Source of the DNA: Metopolophium dirhodum
Lineage: Eukaryota > Arthropoda > Insecta > Hemiptera > Aphididae
DNA: 64,000 nucleotides
Reading direction: 5' to 3'
Assembly: GCF_019925205.1 (NCBI RefSeq)
Contig: NC_083565.1
Location: 38,220,241 to 38,284,240, forward strand
In this document: piece after piece, positions 22,961 to 36,600 of the stretch
Layout of the letters: every line of letters starts with the position of its first letter
Numbering within the stretch: the first letter of the stretch is position 1
Translations under genes and position numbers: made by a program
The notes under the pieces: model-generated
What the model was told of the DNA's origin: nothing
Database searches by the model: none
Seen by the model: only the letters and a program-made list of their open reading frames with translations

Positions 22961-24929
22961 ATTGGCTACTTGAACTGTAATATATTATTATTTAATCAGG
23001 GTTTCTCGTATTATACGTGTTTACTTCTACGACGTCAATCTAATCTAGCTTGGCAGTTTGTACTCAAATAATATAACATAATGCTGGATATACCTATACT
23101 ATATTATATATAAATATTCATTGAATTAAGTCTTATCTTCTTAATCGTGGTAATTTACTACAACAATTGATTAACATTGACTTCAATGCACTACTTTTAT
23201 TTTGTTGTTAATATTTGATGACCACGACCGCAATATTTTACTTTATTACTAGTTCCGCTGTGTTCGTGAGAGTGCGAAAAAATTAATTCAGTCGAGAAAA
23301 TGCTAATTGAAAAGGGAAAATTCATTTTTATAGCTAACTACAAGTTTAGTTTTTAAAAACTCCTCCAATATAGCGTAGGAAGCCAATTCAATGGTAAATT
23401 CTTAGGAGACAATTAAAGGTACTTATTAAGGGTAAAATGTTGTCTACCTGTATTTAGAAGCCAATTTAATAACGGTAATCAATATCACATGACCTACCTA
23501 AACTCACATGGTATTACTCAATAATAATCGCATCTCGACCATCCATGAATAATATATGATACAACAATCGTCCAATCACAAACAAATACCAATATTATGA
23601 TATGTATGAACACACAAAAAAAGTCAGATATTGATCAACCAAGTGGGTATGACAAGCTTCGCTTTGTTTTATATTATATGCAACATCTACACGGAAACGT
23701 CTCTCAGCTTTGGACTTACTTTGGATACTCTAAGTAAAGTCTCCTTGGACTCATATGCATATTATTGCATTTTAGAAACCCACACAAACTCAAAAATGAG
23801 CTCTAAAGAATTTACAGTCAATAATACACAACATGAAACAATGACTGGGATTTTTGATTATTTTTGTTTTAGATTTGCAATGATGCAATAAATACGATAA
23901 TGTAATCAACTGACACGAAGGCTCCGTATGGAAATAACTCAAACTGTTTGCACTAGTGAGTTTAGATGTCAGTCACAAGTGTTACACACTTACACCTATG
24001 CGGAGTAGCAGAGGATCATAATTATTATAATTGTATGTTTCAAACCTGGCAAGTAAACTCCTAAATTTCAGGGTCAGGACAATTTAACGACACAAGCTAT
24101 ATTATTTTAGCATTATGTATATATATTTGAAGAGCTAACTTGACAGCACAACCGTCGGCTCTTATCATGGGAGCGACTTTCGCTGATTTACAAACGTAAC
24201 ACATTGTCAGATAAAAACCAAATAGTTTTTGAAATTTCTGGTCAGTGATATTGCAAGTTAAAAAACATTTGTTTTGATGAAAAATTCAATCGATATCATA
24301 AACGTCAAATGTTCAACTTTTTTTTTAAATTGTTAAAAAATAAACAACTCCATATCGAACTGTGGTAGATGAAGGAGTGTCAGTAGCCCCTATTTCACGA
24401 ATCTCGCCTGTAACGAGAATATGTAACGCGGAAGGTCAAAGATATAGCGGTGAAAAAACAAAAACACATCACGCAAGAACGAATCAACAGAGTGCACCAT
24501 GGACTGACGGTAGATATCGTTCTATATCCAAATACACAGTACACTAGGAGAAATACAGAAAAATCAGCTAACATGGCGAGGGACAGGATAACATATAAGT
24601 TTCAACAACACTAAATAACTTTTTCCCCACCTTAGATTCAGAACTATTTATTTCATAGATTAGGCTACAAGTGGTTAATCGATTTTTCCCACATAGTGGT
24701 TACCTATATATCTATATTCCTTTTTCTATTCATTGGTATTTACTCAAATTGTCCGACCTTTAGACCTTTTTACTCTGCAGTGATTACTTGAGTTGTCCGA
24801 AGTTTATAACTTCATACCGGCACTTATTCGAGTTGTCCATAGTATATATATATATATAATATAATATAAAATATATATATATATACTTCTCTCTGTGGAC
24901 CAGCAGACCAACGATGACAAGGACGAGGA

Positions 24930-25165
24930 AGTTACATCCATGACGTAGCATGGAGTTCAAATAGTCTTATGAATGTGGTTTTAAAATGGAAACCCCAGGG
25001 GAAAAGACCACTAAGCAGACCGAAACAAAGGTGGATTGACAAAGTGGAGAAGAATTTTGCCAAGATATTGGAATATGAGATGGAGAAACTATAGCACAGG
25101 ATAGAGACATATGGAAGCAAATTTGTGTTGTGGTAAAGGGCCTTAATGGCCTTTAAAGACTGAAG
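24930..25165 (+). pseudogene. Non-LTR retrotransposon C-terminal tail (RTE/Craft-like)
   Basis: The plus strand reads WKPQGKRPLSRPKQRWIDKV, EKNFAKILEYEMEKL, stop, HRIETYGSKFVLW, stop, RALMAFKD, matching the GKR..GRP..RW.D.V...DL......A.DR..WR pattern at the C-terminus of many insect endonuclease/reverse-transcriptase elements. Two stops and no RT core: a dead 3' fragment. Confidence 0.6.
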
Positions 25166-26081
25166 TAACGGACCAGGCCTCATCATAGACTCCACGATTT
25201 GGTTGGAGACCAGGATGACGTAAACTTGTATGAAGAGAAAAAAGATATATACATGCCGTACACTCTTAGTTTGATTGAGTAGTTCGCTATATTATTATTT
25301 TTTATTTATAAAATTGTTTATGTATATATTATACAACCTAGGTGGTTCTATCTCGCTCAAAACACTTTTTTCCATATTGTACATTTGTAATTAAATCACA
25401 TGATTTTAAGAGGTCAAAATTAAAAATGTCCAATGATTTTCTAACAATGGTAAAAATAAAACGCAACAATATTGGTAAGTTGGTACGGCAAAGAGAAGTG
25501 ATGAGAGGACGCTACACCCACATGTGTTATATGGGTCTTATAAATGTAAAACATAGCAATAACAGTTTTTGCGGGAAAGAACTTAAAAGTCTACAGTCAT
25601 AACTAAGAAACGAAATATTTTCTCCACATAAATAGGAGATTTTTGTCCCTGAAATATAATATTTATTTTGTTGATACCGGAACTACATACGGTTATTCAA
25701 GTTTGAAAAAAATAAAAATAAAAGGTTTTATAAAAATAAAAACTTTTTTTTTTAAGTGATATCAAGAGAATAAAAACGATATTTCACAGCTAATGTTTTC
25801 AATTATATTTTATATCAATTTGGAGTCTTAACTATAACGACAGCGTGAGTGGTTGTATCCCATGCAAAATAGTTTCTGCCTTGTTGTACATTAATTGTAA
25901 GACAGAGACAAAACATGTGAGTGTAGGATCCTCAAAGTTCGATTACACCCAAATTAACCAGAACCCTTAACAACCCTTAAAATGTATTAAATAAATCAAA
26001 CAACTTAAACCCATATAACCCCAATAGTTTTATTTACAAAACACCTGATTTAAGCAAATACTGAATAAAAGATTCTGGTTA

Positions 26082-26103
26082 GGTTAGGTTAGGTTAGGTT
26101 AGG
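26082..26103. repeat. Short (TTAGG)n run
   Basis: About four units of GGTTA/TTAGG, the canonical insect telomere motif, in opposite orientation to the CCTAA run at 9393-9418. A two-unit run also occurs at 30298-30310. Confidence 0.75.
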
Positions 26104-26683
26104 ATACCCGAATAGTTTTTTAATTTACAACCTTCATGTGATATATTATTTTGTAAGTATTTTATGTGGTTCGTTGGATTTTGGAGTTAATTATTTGTTT
26201 AATAATATTAATATTATAACCTATGACCTAATGTATTCAAAAAAATAAAAATTATTTCGAACAATGAGTTATTACTAATTTACATTATACTCATAGAGCA
26301 CCTAACCGATTCACATGTTTACATTGCTTTACAACAATTTGCAGTTTTTTTCTTTTATTGTAATATATGACTTACTGAAACAAAATATCAAAAATCTATT
26401 ATTTTATTTTATTTTTGATAGTACACGGATTTCTAAAATGTTCGTCCACTTTAGTAACCATGTTATAGTGTATAGCTGAAAATAGGTAACTGAATACTTA
26501 TGTAAACAATCTCTAAATAAACTACAAAATATTATCACAGATTAGTTGGTAGAGAAATGTTTTGGTTTTCAAGTAAACCATATTTTCTGGTAAGAATGTG
26601 AATCCAAATAGACATTTTTAAAGGTTAAAGTTAAATATGTCAATTTAATTAAATAATTGGTAAAAACAAAACCAAAAAAATCA

Positions 26684-27219
26684 GGTAAGTGGATGTCGTC
26701 CTGCTGTACAGTAGGTTACAAGTGGGTCACTGTATAATGGATTGTATTAAATTTGAATTCAATGATATCATATCATTGTATACGAAAAACAACTCTGAGT
26801 GGAGACGTTTTGTCAGTTATTTTATATTGTTATTATATTTTATTATAGACTATAAGTTGAATTAATAATCTAAATTACAATAAAATAACTAAAATCGTTA
26901 TTCTTATTTTTATTTTTTTTTTCATTTCTATAGTGATAAACAAAGCGTTCGAAATTAAAATCCCATTTTTAGCGGTTTTTTGTACTTTGTGCGTGGTTTT
27001 TCCCGAGGCATTAAATAACTATTGAGAAAATCGAAAAATGACCTCTTTAAAATACCATCTTGATTCAATTTTCTATAAGATAATATAAGATATGTTGAAA
27101 TTGAAGCCTCCTTCAGGTAGACATTTTATATACAGGATAAAAAAAAAAAACTAAAAAAAATTTTAAAAAAAACTCCATTGTAAAATCACTAGATCCCTCA
27201 CTCCGCTCATAATCTAAAA
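26684..27219 (+). repeat. Dispersed repeat, copy 1
   Basis: Starts 'ggtaagtggatgtcg' with 'ctgtacagtaggttacaagt' and ends 'ctccgctcataatctaaaa'. Shares interior blocks ('agcggttttttgta', 'cattaaataac', 'gtagacatttt') with copies at 29828, 52376, 54278, 58676 and 62121. No coding capacity. It lies directly upstream of the gene B promoter block. Confidence 0.75.
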
Positions 27220-27304
27220 TGGGACACCGCCTTGCTCTAAATTAGGTGTCGAGTGGGTCAATGTAATATTTGTGTTAAGTTTCATTTCAATTTGATACCT
27301 CACT

Positions 27305-27580
27305 ATCGATAACCGTCTACAAGTTACAGTTGTCAGCTACCACGAGCAGTCGTGTTTTACACCACTGTACCGTGCATATTATGTAAACGACAAAATATTA
27401 TTTACCTACTACTATTTCCACAAATGTTTTATTCTTTTGCCTACTATAAATACACATTTATTGTTTTGTATTTGCGTTATAACCTTTTAGATATCGTTGT
27501 TGAATAACTTTCAATATTATTCTTCATTTGTATCATTCAACACTGCCGTTAATATTATTTTATTGTTGGTACCCACAAAC
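27305..27580 (+). promoter_or_regulatory. Conserved upstream/5' UTR block of gene B
   Basis: Aligns with 1959-2230 upstream of gene A over about 270 bases, ending in the shared 'acaaac' just before the ATG. It contains a TATA-like TATAAA at 27445-27450, about 130 bases before the start codon; in gene A the corresponding position is degenerate ('ctacaaaata'). The palindromic 'gccacgggcag' of A is 'accacgagcag' here. Confidence 0.5.
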
Positions 27581-27674
27581 ATGATCAAACATATTATTAT
27601 GTTACATTTATGTTTTATGGTTTATATTATTGGAAATATAGATGCAGTAACCGCTGTAGGTCAACGTGAAGATA
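27581..27674 (+). CDS. Gene B exon 1, signal peptide
   Basis: Reads MIKHIIMLHLCFMVYIIG, then NIDAVTAVGQRED, leaving one base before gtgagt. Nearly identical to gene A exon 1 in the hydrophobic core, more diverged after the predicted cleavage site, as expected for a secreted protein. Confidence 0.7.
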
Positions 27675-30600
27675 GTGAGTTTATTTTATGTTTTATTCAT
27701 TACATATTAAGACAAATTCTATGACAAATCGCTTATTCCTATTTATGGAAATCTTAAAACAGATAGTTACAATTTGAATTCATAAAATTAGTGTTCTTTA
27801 ATCTTTTAACGAAACAGTAATCAACACATATTATGAAATATTTATTTTGTTTTAATTAGTTTTATTACACAATCTGTAAATATTTTATTTTTACAATAGG
27901 CGTAAGTGTTGTAATAGATTAATAAAAAGTGACTGAAGACTTGAGCGAAGAATCCATCCAGTGATGGGACTTCTTGGAGTTTTGGATGGGTTTTATTCAG
28001 TCAGGGGTTCTGACACCATTTTCATTTTAAACGTCTTCCAGGGTCACCTGGAATGCTGATGGTAGACAGGTTTGAGATTAAAGGATTTTGGTGGTTGGAG
28101 AGATTTCAGTGGAATCGTTTATATAGAGTTTTTGCTACGATTTGGACTGTTGGAATAGAGAGGTCCTTATGGAGTGTATCGTTTGAAACGTAAAAAGAGG
28201 CTTTGGTAATTTGTCGAAGGCATTTGGATTGGAATATTTGAATTTTTTTTATGTTAGGTGGCTTGGCTAAACCCCAAAGTTGTATACCATATGACCATAC
28301 GGGCTTTATTAGCAATTTATATATAAGTATTTTGTTGTTCAGATTGATGTGTTTAGATGTGAGGAGATGACGTAGCTGACGGGATCGGTTATTCAAGGCA
28401 ATACGTTTGGTACGGATGTGGTGGGCCCAGGTCAATCGACGATCCAGGTGGAGTCCGAGATATCGGACATTTTGTGTGAGTGGAATGGGTAGGTTATTGA
28501 GGGTTATGGTAGGGCAGTTTCTAGGTCTTTAATGTGCAGTGGGCTGATTTTGATTCGTTTATTTTTATTCCCCAGTTTTTGTACCAGGTTTGGAGAAGAT
28601 TTAAATGGACTTGAATGTGGTTGGAGGCTATTTCAGAGTCTGAGTTAAGCGCCATAATAGTGTTTTGTCATCGGCAAAGTCACCAGTGATCGTATGGTTG
28701 GTTGTTGGTTGATCGGAGATGTATAGATTAAATAAAAGTGGAGCTACTATGGCACCTTGGGGAACTCCAGCATGGATGGGGTTTATTTCAGATAAGGCTG
28801 AACCAGATTTAATGATTTGAGTAATAGATAGTAGTAGGGTGGGAAGATGGATTTCAGTTTGAAAAGGAGGCCTTGGTGCCACACTTTATAAAAGGCCTGG
28901 GCCATGTCTAAGAATGCGGCTGTACATATTTGTTTTTTTTTTCCAGAGAGAATGAGATTTTGTCTACTAAGCGGTGGACTTGGTGTATGGTATTATGGTT
29001 TGTATGGAAGCCAAATTGATTATTTGGAGTATTTGATTCGATAATTGGGATAATACGTTTTAGGATAAGTTTTTCGAAAATTTTTGAGAGGAGTGGGAGT
29101 AGGCTAATAGGTCTGTAGGAACTGGGGGTATTAGGAGGTTTGTTCGGCTTTGGTATCATCACTATTATTGAAAATTTCCATAGAGCAGGGAAGTAAGTTA
29201 GTCTTATCATAGAATTGTATATGTGAGTTAATAAGAGTATGACTTTTTTGGGTAGTCGAGAAGCTACTTCAGCGGTTATTAGGTCGAAGCCTGGGATTTT
29301 CTTTCGAGCAGATTTGTCTATAGTATATTTAACTTCGCTTGGCCGTATGTGTTTGGGAGGGAGACTCATTGGCAATGTATAGAGTAAAAAGTGATTTACT
29401 TTGTGAATTTGGTTAGTGGAGAGAATATCGGCGTGCAGTTTGAATGTAGAGTCCAGATGGTGACGGAATATATTCTATTTTTCTATGTCGTTTATTGCCC
29501 ATATTCCATCTGCTTTTCTCAAAGGTGGAACTGGGGGTTGACTACGAAGTATTTATGAAATATAATGGGATTCTTTGTTGCATTATATTTCCAACAGAAA
29601 AACACTTCAAAATCTATAAACATGCTCAATATTATGCTTATTATATATATTTTTTTTACTATAACAACATTAAGTTTCACATTAGCAGTTATTAGCTATG
29701 ACTTATGAACATTATGCATTGTAATAGACAAATTCTATTCGATTTGTTTAAATACGTAATTTATCATGTTTGGTACTAGTAAATAATATATTACATAGTT
29801 ATCTAATAATTTAAATTATTGAAAGTGGATAAGTGGATGTCGCTCTGCTGTACAGTAGGTTACAAGTGGGTCAATGTATAAAGGATTGTATAAACTTGAA
29901 TTCAATGATAATATATCAATGTATAAGAAAAACTATTCTGAGCGGAGGCTGTTTGTCAGTCTGGATATTGTTATTATTTATTATATGCTGTAAGTTTAAT
30001 TTATACTAATAATAGGTACTATTATTTTTTATTTGTTTCTATAGTAATAAAAAAAGCGGTAGAAATTTAAAATCCCATTTTTAGCGGTTTTTTGTAATTT
30101 GTCAGTGGTTTTTCCTGTGGCATTAAATAACCATTGAGAAAATTGAAAAATACCCTATCTAAAGTACCATCTTGTTCCGATTTTCTAAAAGATAAGATAC
30201 TATAATATGTCGAAATCCAAGCATTGCTTATGGTAGATATTTTGAATACAGAATAAAAAATTAAACATCATTGTAAAACTACTAGCTTCCTCGCTACGGT
30301 TAGGTTAGGTTCTACAGAACCAATTTTGTATTCCTAATTTTAATTGATCCATAATCGATCTTAACATAAAGAATATTATTCTTAAATAAATGACTATATT
30401 GATATATGAACTTTAATGTGAGTAATTAGGCTAATTAATAACTATGTAAATAATAAAAAAATGTTATGTTAAAAACCCTTTAGGTTAACTACTATCTTCC
30501 CCTTTTATCGTTCATAATATACCTAACACATTTTACTAACTACTAACTTATTTAGATTTTTTTAAAGCAGTCAAATGCAATAGTAAGTAATTTTATTTTG

Positions 30601-33600
30601 CTTTACAACACACAATATATTGGTCTTATAAATACATTGAGTTTCACTCAACGTTATCACGTTTATACTCTAAGATAATTTTCGTTTATTATAAAAGTTT
30701 GTTAGTAATTTTAAGTTTAGAATTATATTAAGAATACATTTGTACATAACGACCATGTACATAGTTCAATACAAATATATTGATATTATTACTTAAGGGG
30801 ACTTCATATACCCGCAAATGTTGTCTTATCAATGCAATACAATTTCAAAATTGTTTTCGTCCATCAGTTCCAAATTAGAGTGCGTTGTTAGCTTAACTAT
30901 AAAATGGAATTGTAGGTCAAACATATTATTATATTACCTTTATGTTCAATTTTATATAATATTGGAAATACAGATGCATTAAACGTAGATCAACGTAAAG
31001 AAAGTGAGTATATATTTTGTTATGATAAAAACACATTAGGTTAACTTTATTGCCCTCTCTTTGTTTGTAATATACCTAACACATTTTTTTACTAACTTTT
31101 ACCGTTTTTTTAGAATTTTATAAAGCAGTCAAATTTTATAGTAAGTATTTTTATCAATATATATTGCTCTTATAAATATATTGAGTTTCACTTAATGTGA
31201 TCACATGCATTCTGTAAGATAATTGTAATTTAGTATAAAAGTTTTTTAGTAATTTTAATTTTAGAATTATATGAAAAATAAATTATTACATAACAATCAA
31301 GTATATAATTCAAAATGTCAATTTATTAGGTTTTACTTAAGGGGACTTCGTACCCGCTAGTGTTGTCTTATTAAGAGGACTCCGCACCCGTATGTGTTGT
31401 CTCTGTCTTACAAATGCGTAACATACCAAATTTACACTCAGAAATTCAAATTTTATGCCGTCAGCTCAAAAATCAGAGTGAATCGACCCATTATGAAAAT
31501 TGATCGTATTGTAAAATATTAATTTTAAAAAGCTCGTAATTCACTTAAAAATTAATATATTGTAAAAAGCCAATGAGACAACCCATATTATAATGTTTTT
31601 ACTTTCAAGTTATATCATAGTTTTATCATTCAATATTATAATATTAGACTATCAATAAAAATACGTAATCCAGGGCAACTTAATGATGATTTTTAATTGA
31701 CTTAAGTTAAGGTGGTGTACATACGTATAGACAAATTATATGAAATAGATTTATTTGCTGTTGTTTATAATCAAAACATTTATAGGGCAAATGTTTGAAA
31801 ATGGACTTATTGTTGGAACTCGTGGTATGTTTATTTTTTAAACTGACAAAAAACCACTTATTTTATTATGATTTACTTGTCAAAAATACAATTACTGACT
31901 ATTTGGTAAGTGCTTGCAGTGTTTGACAACAGTGAGCCAACAGTATAACAGTAGGTACAGCCATCACGTGGGTAACATATTGCACTTATCACCTTCCATA
32001 CTAATATTATGCACAAAATAAATAATATACAAAATATTAATAGTCCGTACCAAAAAATATGAAACTTTCCTGGGGTTTTTCACTGGTTTTTTGTAATGAG
32101 CAATCAGATACACGAACATACACTAATATAATATACAGTTACGTAAACGAATGTACATTTTTAAAACCAATAGAATCTTTCTTGAATTTTTCTCAAAGTC
32201 ATGTATATTGTCCTAAGATCATCAATTCATCATTTTTAAATCTCTTTTTGAGAGAGTTGGCACGATGAAACAAGTCATTGATTTTTCGAGACATATGTCA
32301 ACCATTGTGATCTTAACGCTTCACAATTCGAGAGTAATATTTTGGTTATATTCGATCTATTAGGTAAAATTGAGTGTCATACTTCATTGCATCAGGCTAA
32401 ATTAATAATTTAAATATGACTATACATTTTTGTGTTGTAATTATGTACACAAGTATGTATTACTGATTAGAATGGCATATACAACAGAAACAAACTAAAA
32501 TTGACCTGCGTGTATTGTTTATTATAATTTAACTTTTCATAGGTCCACCTCCAAATGACGACTTTTCAAACCAATTGAAAAAATTTTGTAAGTATACATT
32601 ACTTATTATTTATAATAATTTATATATTTTTTAATGAATATACCGACTGTTGAAGATTTATTATATTAAAATAGGTAATACAAATACGTGTTATTTATAT
32701 AATCAAATATGTATGAATGTTAATACGTAGAGCGATCCCTGAATTGTTATAATGTAAATGTATACGTATTAGCTATCACATAGTAACTATTAGAATTGTT
32801 ATATTATTACATTTGATTATTTGAAAACATACTGTTGTGGATGGTTGCTATAAGTCAGGGGATGGGCAACTCAATGCTACCAGAGGGCCAATTTTAAATG
32901 TGCCAGAAAACATAGAAATCAAAAAAAAAACCTAATGTTAACTATACCCCTATAAATAATATTATATTATTTCATTTAATAGTTCAATACTAGATAAGAA
33001 TTTATATCTACGTTTACGATAAACATTTTATCGATTTTATAAACTAAATTAAATATAGGACTGGCCAATGAAAAAAGGTACGCGGGCCGCCAGTTGCCCT
33101 CCCTGCTATAAGCTATAGAAGAAACAATTTGTAGAAACTGAATAATTAGTAGAGTTGAATATCCCATATAACGCCAATAATTTTATCCAGTTTTGTGTGC
33201 CACTGACTTATCTTTATATCATAGCTTGGGGCTATTGAGTAAATTTTTCATAAATAAATATTTGTGTATATTGACTATTAATTAATTTGGAATTTTTCTT
33301 GAATATCATTACAATAAAAACTGAGATTTATGTGCAATATAATGTATTATTTTATAGATGATTATAACGAAATCAAAACGGACAATTCGTTTAAAATAAT
33401 AAAATATCGCTGTAAGAATATATAATAAGCTACTTTTTGTGTTATATTTAATTTTTTTACAATGTTTATATACAATATTGTATAGATGATTAATATATTG
33501 ATATAAATATATACATATATATAAACTAGCTGATCTCGTGTACTTCGTTGTCCGTCAACACACGTTGAGTGCCACGTAGATTTGGATTGAATGTGGAAAA

Positions 33601-36600
33601 TATGTCTTTTTAAATGTAAATTACATTATATTTTAATGTATAGCTATCTCGATCAACGTTGTCCGTGAGCTTCGCAGCAGTATATTATCAGGTAGGCAAT
33701 CTACCTGTGGTAGATCGTGGACACAGTGCTGTTTGCACGTAAGTGTATAATTTAACTCTAAAGTGTCAAGGTATACCAAGCTTGTCGTTTTTACTTAATT
33801 CAACATACGGTGGATTAATATAATCCATTAATAAAAATCCTAACCTGACCTAACTGTACTTAAAACAGTTGTAGCATTGCGGGTTTTGTGACTTAAGTTT
33901 GTACGTATAGTTGCTGGAATTTTAAAAAACAACCTAACCAAAACTCTTTAAAGAAATAATTAACATTTATCAATAATCTCACTGTAAAAATAATAATAAT
34001 AATAATAATAAAAATAAAATAAAATTATAATACAAATCAAAAAACATGCTCGATTAACCAATAGCAACCAATATATAATAATATACATTAGGTATTATTA
34101 TTTGAATCTGCAACAATAAACTAAATTTTTTTATGATTTAGTTTATTTTTTTTATGGCCAGATGGCGGCACTGTTATTTTTTTTTATATCCAGATTTCCT
34201 ACGTTTCCGGTGGACTTTCCTAAAATTTTACCTTCTGGTAATTATTACAAACACAACAGAAAAAGAAACAGCCAAATTGGCCCAGTTATTATCAAATTAT
34301 GAATTAAGATACATTTTTGTCACCAAATACATTTTTGTTTCACACTTAGGAGCTATCTATAATAGCTATAATAGCTATTGAGTTGTGATCCTTAAATTAA
34401 TTTTCCTTTTAAATTAACTAATAATAATTTAGAATCCGAGTGGAATATCATTGACTTATCGAGTCAACTGGTAGCCATTGTGATTTTTCCTCTTAATAAA
34501 TCAAGTGAATTATTTTGGATGGATATTCGATCCGTTAGGTTAAATAGAGTTAACATTTGCATCAAGCTAAATTAGTAAATTAAAAAATAATATAACTTGA
34601 TACGTTGTAATTACGTACACGAGTAGGTGTTTTTAGTGAATTAGATTGAAATATAAAAACAATAAACTGAGTATAATATAATTTATGTTTTTAAAGATGA
34701 ATATTTTAACAACAATGAAAACCTTAACGTCGTAATAAATGAATTCTGTAAGTATACATATTTATATTTTTATAGCGTTATATAATCTAAATATTTTATA
34801 ATGTACACTGTATTAATAGATAATTAAATATATTACAATCTTTGACTTATAGAAATAGACGGAACATTTGTCCCGAGGACTGGGAGGCGTGGTCGTACTA
34901 AATGGATTAAGAGAGATAGCATGCGTTTTATCTTAAAAGTGAGGAAAATGAAGGTACAGTCGTTGCCAGATAAATTGAGACGGCGGCGGCGGCGCGATAA
35001 CGGAAAACCAGTGGTTCTCCATATTTGAATATTATTACCGAAAATACATCAATAAACCAACAATTGTCACAAAAATTATTTTACGATATTAATTTAAAAT
35101 CAAATATTCTGATAATAATCTTTTAATTAAGAACAAAAAATAGAAATTGTAAAATACTATAAACTAATTAATAATAATAATAATTACAATTTTTTGAACT
35201 GAGCCTTTGTGTGGTACTGTCAGCGACTAGTTTGGGCTACACTTACTGAAAAGCGCCGCCGCCGCCGTCTAAATTTATCTGTATAAACTAATTACTGTAC
35301 CTACCTAATGTTCCGTCTATTTCTATAAGTCTATGATTACAATAGGTTATCCAAGTATACAAATGCACTCTTAATTATGCAATAATATATAATCAACTTT
35401 ATATTCTTGTTGTATTCCTTAGCTATATAACAATCACACGTACTTACAATCGTAAAAGGATAAAATATGTAGGTAGGAAGTAGTTGTAAAAACGTTATAG
35501 ACTGCAATGATATGTAGCTGTACTACAGTTAATGATAATGACATGTCGTGTCGTTCCTACGTGGCTTCATTTATACAATACAGATATTCAGTAGGTACAT
35601 ATCTCTATTAAAAAGTAATACACCGGTAAAATAATATTACAAGTACTATAATCTTTTCACATTCCTTCCTGTTGTTCTATTTTACCTTTAGGTTTTTGTG
35701 CATTTCTGTATTTTTTTTTGTGCAGGGTTTGAAACCGATTTTGAATATAGCTTAAAACCGTTATAAACCAAAATCAATGACGAAACTGAAAGCAAAATTG
35801 AAAAAAAAACAATAACAGTAAATAAAATCGAAATAAATCCATATGCATAAAAATGTATGTTTGGCTGTCTGCCTGTCTGTGTGTCCTTTATGCATTCCTA
35901 AACGGCTGGACCGATGTGGATGAAATTTGGTAAATAGATAGATTAGATCTCTGGACAGAAGATACGTTAGTTTAAAAAGGGAGAGGACCAACCTCGGGAG
36001 TGCTCAAACAGGGATTTTGAGATTTCCCTTGGAAATTTTTGTTTATAAATGGTTGCCATGGTTTTCAAAGCTATTATTATAATAATTATTGGTTTCCATT
36101 GGTATAAAATGGTTGCACACTTATGAGTTAACAATAAAAATACATTAATATGATCCAAATTAAAGTGAATATGATATGACAATATGACTTAGTATATTTT
36201 AACCATTGTATTATAAAATAAAATATATTATCCATATAGAGTGTAGTGAAAATTGATCGTGGTTGTATTGTGGTAATTGTATTCAACGTTTATTCTCATT
36301 AAAATACAAGAAATGAATGATATTGTTTTACAGTATTTCTTTTCAAATAATGGTTATACTCTAACGAGTGTACAATAAAAATAGTGTATATTGGGATCAC
36401 ATAAAGGGGGTGGGAATTTGTGAACTTTTTACTCACGGTTGTTTTTCGGAAGGGTGTACTGCTGTATAGTCCTGGACGGCAGCGTTCTGAATGAATGGCG
36501 GAACTGAATCGGTAGCGGACGGCGGAACGCTCGTTGTCTTCCCGGTAGTTGGCACTCAATAACAGTGAACTCTTTTGCGACGCACTATGTTAGTGGTGAA

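Larger units (their letters stand above)
22961..26683. other. Spacer between genes A and B, no gene seen
   Basis: AT-rich sequence without recognisable exons. Open frames at 23631-23891 and 25342-25602 have no domain I recognise and no splice or homology support. A (TA)n tract lies at about 24847-24884. An RTE-like tail and a TTAGG run are listed separately. Confidence 0.5.

Noticed and set aside
26082..26103. TTAGG run as a telomere or chromosome end
   Set aside because: Only about four units, flanked on both sides by unrelated sequence and complete repeats.
36299..36559. Minus-strand ORF of 86 codons in the 35839-37240 Helitron
   Set aside because: No recognisable domain, no splice or homology support; possibly part of captured sequence but not callable as a gene.
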